Source: JACCXM01 sp046328335 (lineage in GTDB: Bacteria; Chloroflexota; Chloroflexia; Thermomicrobiales; UBA6265). From it: 64,000 nucleotides of DNA. The position numbers were made by a program, and so were the translations under genes. The stretch spans positions 1-64,000 of the forward strand of contig JAXLWU010000009.1 of assembly GCA_046328335.1 (NCBI GenBank), written 5' to 3'. The notes under the pieces were generated by a model that ran no database searches, was not told where the DNA came from, and saw nothing but the letters and a program-made list of their open reading frames with translations. Below, piece by piece: positions 9,188-17,177 of this stretch; position 1 is the first letter of the stretch, and the number at the start of each line of letters is the position of its first letter.

Positions 9188-11251
9188 ATGAAGCGAAGTC
9201 GAGGCTGGCGATGGACCACGGCGATGGCGCTGGTGGTGGCACTCTGCATTGCGCCGGGATGGATGATGGTCACCCGTGCCTGGCAGGCCGAGGAGATCTT
9301 TTCGCCAGCGAGCGGCCACTCCCAGGTCATCGCGCAGGGAGTTGCGGCCACGACCGGCGATGTCGCCTGGCGTGTCGTGTTCCACTCCCTCGATCCCGGT
9401 CAGCCCGGTGAACTTCCCGCGGGAGGACCCGGCTTTGTGCTGGTCGATACGGGTGGCGTGCTGACCAGTTCGCGCGGCGATTCGGCCCTCCTGGCCCCGA
9501 GTGAGGCGATGTTCCACGGCGAACGCGGCAACGACCTGGTCGCGATCGGTGATCGGCCGGCCGGGCTCTTCGCGATCGATCTTGTTCCGCCAGACGCCGC
9601 GCAGGAAACGGGTTCCGGGATTGCGGTGTACGCCAGCAAGCCGTTTGCCGCTCCTTCCGGGGCGCGGGATATCGATCTGGTGCGCGACCTGCTGGAACCT
9701 GGGGAATCGACCACGGTCATCGGCAATGCCGCCCCGGTCCTGCTCGTCGTCACCCTGGGCGGGTTGAAGGTCGAAGCAACCGACGGCACCTCTGCCGAAC
9801 TGCAAGTGGGCGAGGCGGCCACGTTCAGCGGCGATATCGTCGTGACTGGTCAGGGCCAGGCCCCGGCGACCTTTGTCGCGGCGGTGATCGGTCGCGAGGC
9901 GCCCAGCGAGGCGCCGGCGGCGGGGGCGACCCCGGCCCCGGTCACAACCGGTTCCGTCCAGTTGAAAGTCTATGCCTGCCCGCCCGCCGTGAAGCCGGAA
10001 AGCGCCAGCGCCGATACCTGCCTGCGTGATCCGGAAGCGGCTGCCATGACCCTCTCCGTGATCGACGGTCCTGAACTGCGCGATGTCGGTCCTTCCCGCG
10101 AACGCCAGGGTGCGCCGACCTGGACCGGTCTGAAGAGCGGGGATTACGCCCTGCAGGCGGGAAGCTTCAAAGACGGATTCAACCGCTTCTTTGTGCGCGA
10201 CCTGGCGGGGCTGGCCGCGGGCGCCGAGAACGGCTTTGGCGCGGGCGTTCGAGGTGGCTATCGCATCCCGATCGGTGCGGAACGCGCCGATTACTCGCTC
10301 GATGTCTTCGTCTTTGCCGGCAGCGGTGGAGAACCGGCGACGGCCGCCGCGACGCCTGCGAGTATTGAAACGGCGCCTCCTGTCGCTACCGGGACGCCAC
10401 GACCCACGGAGATTCCCTCCGTGATCGAGATCGAACCGGAGAATCCGAATGACACGCCGACACCGCGCCCGGCGCCGCTGGCGACCGCCACGCCGCGACC
10501 GACCGCACGGCCAATCGTGACCAGTACGGCGGTGGCGCGGCCACGCACGGGGTCCATCCAGGCGCGGGTCTTCGGCTGCCTCAATCCGATCGAATCGTTC
10601 AACCCGGCGAACTGCGCGCAAGCGCTCGACGGGTTCGATCTGCGGCTGATCAACGAGGACGGCGACGTTATTGGACTCGATCAGGCGACCGTTGGCAGCG
10701 ATGGGTCGGTCGTCTGGAACGATCTGCCCCTGGGCACCTATCTGGTGCAGCAGCCACTGCTCCTGCCAGGTGCCGCGACCTATTTCATCCCCGATCTGTC
10801 GCTGGCTAATGATGGCTCAGGCTATCTCGTCACCATCGACCGTGACGCGAGGGATGCGGCGATCAACGTCTATAGTCTGCCGCCATCGGCACCGCCTACC
10901 GCCGCGCCGACCGTAGCGCCCGCCGCGGGCGCCGATAGCGACCTCGACGGGCTTCCTGACACGGACGAAACCGGAATCTACGGCACCGATCCGGCAAATG
11001 CCGACTCCGACTTCGATGGCGTCACCGATGGCGCGGAGATCGCGGCTGGCACCGACCCGCTGACCGCCGACGCCGCGCCGCAAACCACGGGCGGTGGGGA
11101 TAGTGACGGCGACCGCCTCGCCGACAGCGACGAGACGGCCTACGGGACTGATCCCCTCAATCCCGACAGCGACGGCGACGGGTATTTCGACGGCGACGAG
11201 ATCAATCTCGGCACGAATCCCCTCGATGCGGCAAGCGTCCCTGCCGGATAG
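9188..11251 (+). CDS. Modular secreted protein with cupin-like, paired Cys and Ca-binding repeat regions
   Basis: A 687-residue exported protein, not assigned to a named family. A signal/transmembrane segment (about residues 10-32) is followed by a region resembling two cupin-type beta folds. Then come two related domains of about 110 residues, each opening with a VYACPP- or VFGCLN-type strand, a second Cys, and a prealbumin-like GLKSGDYALQ / DLPLGTYLVQ core, joined by a Thr/Pro linker. The C-terminus has at least three DSDxDGxxDxxE calcium-binding repeats of the thrombospondin type 3 kind. It is probably anchored or wall-associated. No substrate can be named. Confidence 0.75.
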   Translation: MKRSRGWRWTTAMALVVALCIAPGWMMVTRAWQAEEIFSPASGHSQVIAQGVAATTGDVAWRVVFHSLDPGQPGELPAGGPGFVLVDTGGVLTSSRGDSALLAPSEAMFHGERGNDLVAIGDRPAGLFAIDLVPPDAAQETGSGIAVYASKPFAAPSGARDIDLVRDLLEPGESTTVIGNAAPVLLVVTLGGLKVEATDGTSAELQVGEAATFSGDIVVTGQGQAPATFVAAVIGREAPSEAPAAGATPAPVTTGSVQLKVYACPPAVKPESASADTCLRDPEAAAMTLSVIDGPELRDVGPSRERQGAPTWTGLKSGDYALQAGSFKDGFNRFFVRDLAGLAAGAENGFGAGVRGGYRIPIGAERADYSLDVFVFAGSGGEPATAAATPASIETAPPVATGTPRPTEIPSVIEIEPENPNDTPTPRPAPLATATPRPTARPIVTSTAVARPRTGSIQARVFGCLNPIESFNPANCAQALDGFDLRLINEDGDVIGLDQATVGSDGSVVWNDLPLGTYLVQQPLLLPGAATYFIPDLSLANDGSGYLVTIDRDARDAAINVYSLPPSAPPTAAPTVAPAAGADSDLDGLPDTDETGIYGTDPANADSDFDGVTDGAEIAAGTDPLTADAAPQTTGGGDSDGDRLADSDETAYGTDPLNPDSDGDGYFDGDEINLGTNPLDAASVPAG

Positions 11252-11296
11252 GACTGGTCAGGCTGTTCCACACTGCGAAACGCCCCTCGCCCCGCG

Positions 11297-11345
11297 CACG
11301 GGGGGACTCCTCCCTCCGGCGGAGGGAGCCAGATTTGGGGTGAGG
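11297..11345. repeat. GC-rich intergenic hairpin repeat (after 9188 gene)
   Basis: Contains the 8-bp stem CTCCCTCC/GGAGGGAG (11310-11328), followed by TTTGGGGTGAGGG. It belongs to the dispersed hairpin family described at 12828, 29713 and 34771. The position 3' of the secreted-protein gene suggests a terminator role. The rest of 11252-11512 holds further degenerate copies (CTCACCGCCACCCCTCTCCCG around 11440) and no gene. Confidence 0.6.
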
Positions 11346-11590
11346 GCTGGCGTGGCGAGGTACGCTTCTCACTGGGCAAGCAAGCTATGTTCCTCATTCC
11401 GATTCCGGAGAATGACCGCCGTTTCCACGTGAAGCGCACCCTCACCGCCACCCCTCTCCCGCCCGAGCGGCTGACAGGGGGAGGAAGGGCGGTCTCGCTG
11501 CGTAAACTGGAGTGCACCCCGATTTCCGGACCGGTGGCAAAGGGAGGGTCGAAGCCGGGCGGTAGACTCAGCCCGGCGAGGAGGCGACCT

Positions 11591-11896
11591 ATGGCACGGG
11601 GGCGAACGTATAGTCGCGAGTTCAAGCTCGAGGTGGTCCACCAGGTGGCGAGCGGGGCCAAGCGGCCAGCGCAGGTGTGCCGTGAGCACGGCGTGGCCAA
11701 CAGCGTGCTGGACCGCTGGCGCCAGGAGTACGCGGCGCGAGGGGAAGCGGCCTTCTCCCCCCGCGAGCCGGACGGGCAGGAGGCGCTGCAGCGCCGCGTC
11801 GCCGAGCTGGAGCGGCTGTGCGGGCAATTGGCGCTGGAGAACGCGGCGCTAAAAAGGGGGCTGGCCAGCTTGCCCTCGCGCAACGGCACGCGCTGA
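11591..11896 (+). CDS. IS3-family transposase OrfA (helix-turn-helix)
   Basis: A 101-residue OrfA: an N-terminal helix-turn-helix (YSREFKLEVVHQVASG...VCREHGVANSVLDRWRQEY) and a C-terminal leucine-zipper-like coiled coil (EALQRRVAELERLCGQLALENAALK). The ATG at 11591 follows GAGGAGGCG. Its stop TGA overlaps the orfB ATG. An A5G6 run at 11851 within codons CTA-AAA-AGG is placed where a -1 frameshift would fuse OrfA to OrfB through a ...ALKKGAGQLAL junction like those of IS3 OrfAB fusions. Confidence 0.88.
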   Translation: MARGRTYSREFKLEVVHQVASGAKRPAQVCREHGVANSVLDRWRQEYAARGEAAFSPREPDGQEALQRRVAELERLCGQLALENAALKRGLASLPSRNGTR

Positions 11897-12798
11897 TGAC
11901 CGAGGTGGGGACAGCCTGCCCCGCGCTGTCGGTGCGGCGCCGCTGTGCGGTCCTGGGGATCAGCCGCAGCTGGTGGTACGCGCGGTTGGCCCCGCGCGAA
12001 CCGGAGGCCGAGGCGGTGGCGCTGCGCGAGGCCATCGAGCGGATCGTGCTGGAGCATCCCGGCTACGGCTACCGGCGCGTGACCCACGCCCTGAGGCGCG
12101 AGGGCTGGAAGGTCAACCACAAGCGCGTCCTGCGTGTGATGCGCGAGGAATCGCTGCTGTGCCAGATCAAACGCCGCTTCGTGCCGACCACCGACTCGCG
12201 CCACGGACTGGGAAGCTATCCCAACCTGCTGCGCGGCCAGGACCTCCAGCGCCCCGACCAGGCGTGGGTAGCCGACCTGACCTACATCCGGCTGCCGACC
12301 ACCTACTGCTTCCTGGCCGCGATCCTCGATGCCTGGTCGCGCCGCATCGTCGGCTGGGCGCTGTCGCCGCACATCGACACCGACCTGACCCTGGCCGCCC
12401 TGGAGCGGGCCATCACCGGCCGGCGACCGGTGCCGGGGCTGATCCACCACTCCGACCACGGGGTGCAGTACGCCAGTCACCGCTACGTCGCGCGCCTGGA
12501 GGCCATCGGCGCGCAGATCAGCATGGCGGCGGTGGGCAACGTCTATGAGAATGCGATGGCGGAGAGCTTCTTCGCCACGCTCAAGCGGGAGGAGGTGTAC
12601 CTGCACGACTACCGCACCTTCGCCGAAGCCGAGGCCAACCTGGGCCGCTTCCTGGACGACGTCTACAACCACAAGCGCCTCCACTCCAGCCTCGGCTACC
12701 GGCCCCCCAGCGAATTCGAAGCGTGCTGGATCGACGCACGAGAGAACGACGGCTTCTTGGAAGGAAGAGCACCCCTCCCTTTGCTCGTGGTCCGGTAA
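11896..12798 (+). CDS. IS3-family transposase OrfB (DDE integrase)
   Basis: A 300-residue DDE transposase of the rve type. The catalytic residues are visible in VADLTYI (first Asp), HSDHGVQYAS (second Asp) and NAMAESFFATLKREE (Glu). A helical HTH_21 region (HPGYGYRRVTHALRREG) precedes them. It is in the -1 frame relative to OrfA and can be read from the ATG at 11896 or by frameshifting upstream. It appears intact, so this element may be active. Confidence 0.92.
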   Translation: MTEVGTACPALSVRRRCAVLGISRSWWYARLAPREPEAEAVALREAIERIVLEHPGYGYRRVTHALRREGWKVNHKRVLRVMREESLLCQIKRRFVPTTDSRHGLGSYPNLLRGQDLQRPDQAWVADLTYIRLPTTYCFLAAILDAWSRRIVGWALSPHIDTDLTLAALERAITGRRPVPGLIHHSDHGVQYASHRYVARLEAIGAQISMAAVGNVYENAMAESFFATLKREEVYLHDYRTFAEAEANLGRFLDDVYNHKRLHSSLGYRPPSEFEACWIDARENDGFLEGRAPLPLLVVR

Positions 12799-12827
12799 CA
12801 GGGGTGCACCCCAACCCCTCACCCCAA

Positions 12828-12855
12828 CCCCTCTCCCGTCGAGCCGGGAGAGGGG
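12828..12855 (+). terminator. Perfect 11-bp hairpin followed by T run
   Basis: CCCCTCTCCCG pairs with CGGGAGAGGGG over a 6-nt TCGAGC loop, then CATTTT follows on the plus strand. It sits between the plus-strand IS3 transposase and the 3' end of the minus-strand permease gene, so it can terminate plus-strand transcription. Upstream, 12809-12831 has four C4 runs that make a G-quadruplex motif on the minus strand. Confidence 0.65.
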
Positions 12856-12937
12856 CATTTTGTGTGTGTGGCCGCGACCTGAACGAAGGCTTCATGGCGT
12901 ACCAGCCTTCAGCGCCGCGCTTGCTGCGTGTCCAGCG

Positions 12938-14275
12938 CTACTCGGTTGCTCTCGCTTCCGCGTCGTCGCCGATGATGGCGAAATCCTCCTGCTCCGGCGC
13001 GCCCTTGAAGATCTGGTAGAGCACGATCGCGGAAAAGGTCCCCAGGGTGATGCCATTCATGGCGAATCCGCCGATGGTGACGGTGTAATCGGCGGCGCCG
13101 ATGATCAGCACGACGGCGGCGACAAAAAGGTTCGCCGTCTTCGTGAAATCGACTCGATTGTCGACCCAGATGCGCGCACCGGTGATGGCGATCAGCCCGA
13201 ACAGAACGGTCGATACGCCGCCGAGAACACCCAGGGGGATCGAGCCGATGATCGCTCCGAATTTCGGCGAAAGACCGAAGATGATCGCCACGATCGCCGC
13301 GACGACGAACACGGCGGTGGAGTAGACCCGCGTCACCGCCATGACGCCGATGTTCTCGGCATAGGTGGTGACGCCGGTGCCTCCCCGCAGGCCGGCGACG
13401 ATGGTCGCGACACCGTCACCGATGAAGGCGCGGCCGAGATAGGGCATCAGATTGCGGCCGGTCAGGGCATTGACCGCCTTGACGTGACCGGTGTTTTCGG
13501 CGACGAGGACGATGGCGACCGGGGCGATCAATCCGATCGCGGTCGCGTTGAATTCCGGCGTGACAAAGGCCGGAATACCGAACCAGCCGGCGTTGGCGAT
13601 CGAACTGAGATCGACGCCGTGAATCGTCGTGCCAAGAAAGGCGCGTCCTTCAGGCGAGGCGCCGCCAAGAAGGAGCGCCGCGAGATAACCGATCACCGTG
13701 CCGATGAGGATCGGCAGGCGACTGAAGATTCCGGTCGTCAGCAGGCCGACGATGAAGATGGCCAGGACGGTGATGGCGGCGATGATCGGATCGGCGGCCG
13801 CGAGATTCCGCGCCGCGGGCGCGAGGTTGAGCCCAATGATGGCAACCACGGCACCGGTGACCAGGGGCGGCATGAGGCGATCGATCCAGCCCGAACCGGT
13901 CAATTGCACGATGATGCCGATCAGCGCGTAGATGACGCCCGCGGCGACGATGCCTCCCAACGCTTGGGGGATTCCGTTCACGGCACCCGCGGCAGCCGCC
14001 GCCCCGGTCACCGCCGCGACGGGACCGATGAAAGCAAAACTCGATCCCAGATAACTCGGGACAGCGCCGCCAACGAACGCAAAGAAGATCAATGTCCCGA
14101 TGCCGGAGAAGAGAATCGCCAGATTCGGATCGAATCCCATGAGGATCGGCGCGACAACCGTCGCGCCAAACATTGCCAGGACATGCTGGAACCCCATCGC
14201 CAGGGTCTGGCCCCAGGGCAAGCGTTCATCCGGCGCAACGACGCGCGACCGTGTCTCCTTCCAGGACAGGATCAT
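12938..14275 (-). CDS. uraA: Uracil/xanthine permease, NCS2 family
   Basis: A 445-residue nucleobase:proton symporter of the NCS2 (UraA/xanthine) family with about 14 hydrophobic segments. QTLAMGFQHVLAMFGATVVAPIL near the N-terminus and the later block VAENTGHVKAVNALTGRNL are family motifs; the VAENTGH glutamate and the RGGTGVTTYAEN segment form the substrate site in UraA. Specificity for uracil rather than xanthine is likely but unproved. The ATG at 14275 has GGGGAGGGG 4-5 nt upstream. It stands alone. Confidence 0.9.
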   Translation of the reverse strand: MILSWKETRSRVVAPDERLPWGQTLAMGFQHVLAMFGATVVAPILMGFDPNLAILFSGIGTLIFFAFVGGAVPSYLGSSFAFIGPVAAVTGAAAAAGAVNGIPQALGGIVAAGVIYALIGIIVQLTGSGWIDRLMPPLVTGAVVAIIGLNLAPAARNLAAADPIIAAITVLAIFIVGLLTTGIFSRLPILIGTVIGYLAALLLGGASPEGRAFLGTTIHGVDLSSIANAGWFGIPAFVTPEFNATAIGLIAPVAIVLVAENTGHVKAVNALTGRNLMPYLGRAFIGDGVATIVAGLRGGTGVTTYAENIGVMAVTRVYSTAVFVVAAIVAIIFGLSPKFGAIIGSIPLGVLGGVSTVLFGLIAITGARIWVDNRVDFTKTANLFVAAVVLIIGAADYTVTIGGFAMNGITLGTFSAIVLYQIFKGAPEQEDFAIIGDDAEARATE

Positions 14276-14587
14276 CGTGCCCCTCCCCAAAATCCGCCGC
14301 GTGACGGTGTACGTACACCTACACGCATCATAACGCAGGGCGGCATTGCACGCCTCGTGAACGGCGAGGCAGGGTCCTGAGTATTGCCGTGGTGCAAGGG
14401 AGCGTCTTTCGGGACAGACCGCGACCGTTTCGCCGGTGGCGAACGACCACCGGCCGCCGCACCGAAGCCGCGTGAACAGGGCTGAGCGCGGATGAGAGAC
14501 CGCGGGGCGCCTCTTGTGTGGCGCTGACCCTCATCCGTCTAATGACTGGGGCCAAGTCACGATGGTCAGCGGGGGCGTGCAGACGTT

Positions 14588-14670
14588 GTGTCGTCCCGAG
14601 GAACGAGGGACCTCGTCATTCGGCACCTGGTACGACGGACGACGAGATTCCTCCTGCGTCGGAATGACAC
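14588..14670. repeat. Palindromic interspersed repeat, copy 2
   Basis: The outer arms GTGTCGTCCCGAG and CGGAATGACAC and the inner arms GACCTCGTC and GACGAGATTCC pair over about 30 bp with a short loop. Same family, same flanking ACGTT and nearly the same length as the copy at 65-149. Confidence 0.7.
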
Positions 14671-14739
14671 GTCTTCTCCACGCCGCTCCAGGAAGATAGG
14701 CATCGCGTTTTGGAGATCCGTCGTCGGGCTGGGGAGCGC

Positions 14740-14801
14740 GGGCGACGAAAGCGTCGCCCCCTACGTACGCCGGGTTTTAGGGCGCGACGCTTGCGTCGCC
14801 C
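14740..14801. repeat. Double GGCGACG inverted repeat
   Basis: Two adjacent short hairpins, GGGCGACG-AAA-GCGTCGCCC and GGGCGCGACGC-TTGCGTCGCCC, which also pair with each other. It lies 40 bp 3' of the minus-strand threonine aldolase gene and may work as its terminator. Confidence 0.5.
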
Positions 14802-14844
14802 TGATTACTCACCAACAAAGCTCCTGAATTCAACGACCACCTGC

Positions 14845-15945
14845 CTAGCGAGTGAGGCTCTTCTCCCGAGCTGCAGGGGCAGTCGCGCCGTTTTCGCCGG
14901 GACCGCTGGCGCAGACCTGGCGGACGGCGTCGATGGCCCGCTGGCAGTCATCACGGGTGACGTCGAGGTGGGTCACCGCGCGGATCACTTTCGCGCCGTC
15001 GTAGCCGCCACCCATGCGCACCCCAAGCGCGTTGATTCCGGCCTCGACCTGCTGCGGCGTCATGCCGGCACCAGACACGTCAAAGAAGAGAATGTTCGTG
15101 GGGATCGTGTCGTAGACCAGTTTGACGCCGGGGATGCTGGCCAGGCCCTCGCCAAGGAAGCGGGCGTTGGCGTGATCCACGGCGAGGCGGTCGACATGAT
15201 GCTCGAGCGCATAGATGCCGCCCGCGGCGATGATGCCGGCTTGCCGCATGGCGCCGCCAAACATGTGCTTGAGCAAGCGGGCGCGCTCGATGAAGTCCCG
15301 CTTGCCAGCTAGCACGGCCCCGACCGGAGCGCCAAGGCCCTTGGAAAGATCGAGCCAGACGGTGTCAGCATAGGCGGCAATGGTTGCTGCCGGGGTGCCG
15401 GAGCCGACCGCGGCGTTCATCAGGCGGGCGCCGTCCATGTGGAGGCGCATGCCCTGTTCGTCGACAAAGGCCCGGATTTCCGCCAGCCGCTCCAGCGGCC
15501 AGATGGCGCCGCCGCCCCGGTTCGTGGTGTTTTCGACCGAGACGAAGGCGCTCCGCGCCGCGTGCGTGCCTCCCTTGTTGACGTGTTCGGCGATCTGGTC
15601 GACGGTGAAGATGCCGCGCTCCCCCGTCACCGGACGTAGCATCAGATTCGCCAGCCAGGCGGGACCACCCGCTTCCGAGAGATTGGGGTGGGATTGCTGA
15701 TCGAGGATGACCGCCTCGCCGCGGTTGCCGTTGAGACAGAAGGCGATGGCGTTGCACATGGTGCCGGAGGGGAGAAACAGGGCGGCCTCCTTGCCGAGGA
15801 GGGCCGCGCTCAGCTCTTGCAGCCGGTTGACCGAGGGATCCTCGCGCAGTTGCTCATCGCCGACCGGGGCCGCCGCCATGAATTCCCGCATCCCAGGCGT
15901 CGGGCGGGTCTGGGTGTCGCTTGAAAAATCGATCTCGATCACCAT
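14845..15945 (-). CDS. ltaE: Low-specificity L-threonine aldolase
   Basis: A 366-residue PLP enzyme of fold type I that cleaves L-threonine or L-allo-threonine to glycine and acetaldehyde. The N-terminal DFSSDTQTRPTPGMREFMA, the AALFLPSGTMCNAIA block, HMDGARLMNAA (cofactor-binding Asp) and DLSKGLGAPVGAVLAG, with the Schiff-base lysine, are all present. The ATG at 15945 is preceded by AGGAG. It is 62 bp downstream of the Gfo/Idh gene on the same strand, so the two may be cotranscribed. Confidence 0.9.
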   Translation of the reverse strand: MVIEIDFSSDTQTRPTPGMREFMAAAPVGDEQLREDPSVNRLQELSAALLGKEAALFLPSGTMCNAIAFCLNGNRGEAVILDQQSHPNLSEAGGPAWLANLMLRPVTGERGIFTVDQIAEHVNKGGTHAARSAFVSVENTTNRGGGAIWPLERLAEIRAFVDEQGMRLHMDGARLMNAAVGSGTPAATIAAYADTVWLDLSKGLGAPVGAVLAGKRDFIERARLLKHMFGGAMRQAGIIAAGGIYALEHHVDRLAVDHANARFLGEGLASIPGVKLVYDTIPTNILFFDVSGAGMTPQQVEAGINALGVRMGGGYDGAKVIRAVTHLDVTRDDCQRAIDAVRQVCASGPGENGATAPAAREKSLTR

Positions 15946-16007
15946 TGGCTCCTACTCTCTCGTTTCCAGCGCTGGCAGAACTCGCAAATCGTGAACTTGC
16001 GCTCCTC

Positions 16008-17048
16008 TCAACTGCTCCCGAGGGTGACCGCCTGACCACTTTCGGCCGAGGCCATCACCGCTTCGATGACGCGCAACCCGGCAACGGCATCGGCAATGCT
16101 CGCGGTCGATTCCGGTTGGCCGGAGCGGACGCGGTCGAGGAAGTGGGTGAGTTCCTCGCGCAGCGCGCCGCCGATGCTACCGCCCACCTCGGGCCAGAGT
16201 CCGGTTTCGGGAGACGCGGTGTACTCCTCGCTCCAGTAGGAGAGCGGCGCATCGAGGGCGCGAATGCGCCCGGTGCCCCGATCGCCGATCACTTCCAGTT
16301 CGGCATCGATGGTGCCGCGCCAGGTTGGCGTGAGGACGTTGGCCGGCGCCCCCACTGGCACGAACCAACTGGTTTCGATCATGCCCACGGCCCCGTTGGC
16401 AAATTCGACCAGAGCCCAGCAGCCATCGGGGTAGCGCATTCCGGAGAGATTGCGCTGCACCGCCTGCACGCGAGTGACCGGGCTGGCGGCAAACCAGAGG
16501 AGGAGATCGACGTCGTGGATCGCCGTTTCCTGCATCGGATGCGCGCGGTCCCCGTAACTCGGAAACCAGGCGCGGGAGACGTTGCGCTTGACGCGAAGCG
16601 AAATGAGTTTGCCGAGTTCACCGCTCGCCAGCCGGGCGCGCAACATCGCATGCGGGATGTCGAAGCGGAGCACGAACCCCACCTGCAATGGCACGCCCGC
16701 GTCAGCCGCGGCGCGCGCGATACTGGCGCCTTCTATCGCGGTCATGGCCAGCGGCTTCTCGACAAAGACGGCAAGTCCCCGTGCGATCGCCGCGAGGGTT
16801 TGCTCGGCGTGAAGCGGTTCGGGGGTGACGATGAAGACGGCGTCCAATTCGGTCCTGGCGAGCATCTCCTGGTAATCCGTGAATCTCGCCGCCTCCGGCG
16901 CTCCCGCGAATCGCGCCAGCGCGTCCGGATCGGGATCACAGATCGCCGCTAACGACACGCCGGGAAGACGGCTCAGCACTGCCGCGTGCAAGGCGCCAAA
17001 GCGGCCCAACCCTGCCAGGCCGACCCGCAGGGATGTCGCATCTTTCAT
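16008..17048 (-). CDS. Gfo/Idh/MocA family oxidoreductase
   Basis: A 346-residue NAD(P)-dependent dehydrogenase related to myo-inositol 2-dehydrogenase and glucose-fructose oxidoreductase. The Rossmann motif VGLAGLGRFGALHAA is at the start, and VEKPLAMT carries the conserved catalytic-region lysine. The C-terminal beta-sheet domain contains the HDVDLLLWF segment with the expected His. Substrate is unknown. The next gene on the other strand (MFS at 17178) diverges from it across 129 bp, which should hold both promoters. Confidence 0.85.
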   Translation of the reverse strand: MKDATSLRVGLAGLGRFGALHAAVLSRLPGVSLAAICDPDPDALARFAGAPEAARFTDYQEMLARTELDAVFIVTPEPLHAEQTLAAIARGLAVFVEKPLAMTAIEGASIARAAADAGVPLQVGFVLRFDIPHAMLRARLASGELGKLISLRVKRNVSRAWFPSYGDRAHPMQETAIHDVDLLLWFAASPVTRVQAVQRNLSGMRYPDGCWALVEFANGAVGMIETSWFVPVGAPANVLTPTWRGTIDAELEVIGDRGTGRIRALDAPLSYWSEEYTASPETGLWPEVGGSIGGALREELTHFLDRVRSGQPESTASIADAVAGLRVIEAVMASAESGQAVTLGSS

Positions 17049-17177
17049 CGGGACCGTGTTGCCTCCCCCGTCCGCATGATTCGTAGCGCGAGTTTACCGT
17101 CCGGCTCATCTCATTGCGGCATATACTGCCAGAACGATTCGAGCTGGACACGGTCTATCCCGCCCCGAGGTGAAGAG

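Larger units (their letters stand above)
11513..12808 (+). mobile_element. IS3-family insertion sequence
   Basis: A complete 1,296-bp element. The imperfect terminal inverted repeats of about 36 bp begin TGCACCCC at both ends (left from 11513, right ending at 12808) and share CCGGACC and CAAAGGGAGGG at matching places. Two overlapping genes fill it. The orfB stop lies inside the right terminal repeat, as often in compact IS elements. I see no convincing 3-5 bp target duplication, so it may be old or has recombined. It is inserted among intergenic hairpin repeats. Confidence 0.88.
14276..14844. other. Intergenic region with repeats only
   Basis: These 570 bases hold no gene I can support. They carry the palindromic repeat at 14588-14670 and the inverted GGCGACG repeats at 14740-14801; the rest (14291-14580) is unremarkable GC-rich sequence upstream of the permease gene and presumably contains its promoter. 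Confidence 0.6.

Noticed and set aside
11500..12815. Target-site duplication of the IS3 element
   Set aside because: The bases next to the two ends (GAG and CCC) do not match.
12545..14380. A 611-codon frame from IS3 into the permease region
   Set aside because: Antisense to uraA and out of frame with the transposase; Asp/Arg-rich shadow.
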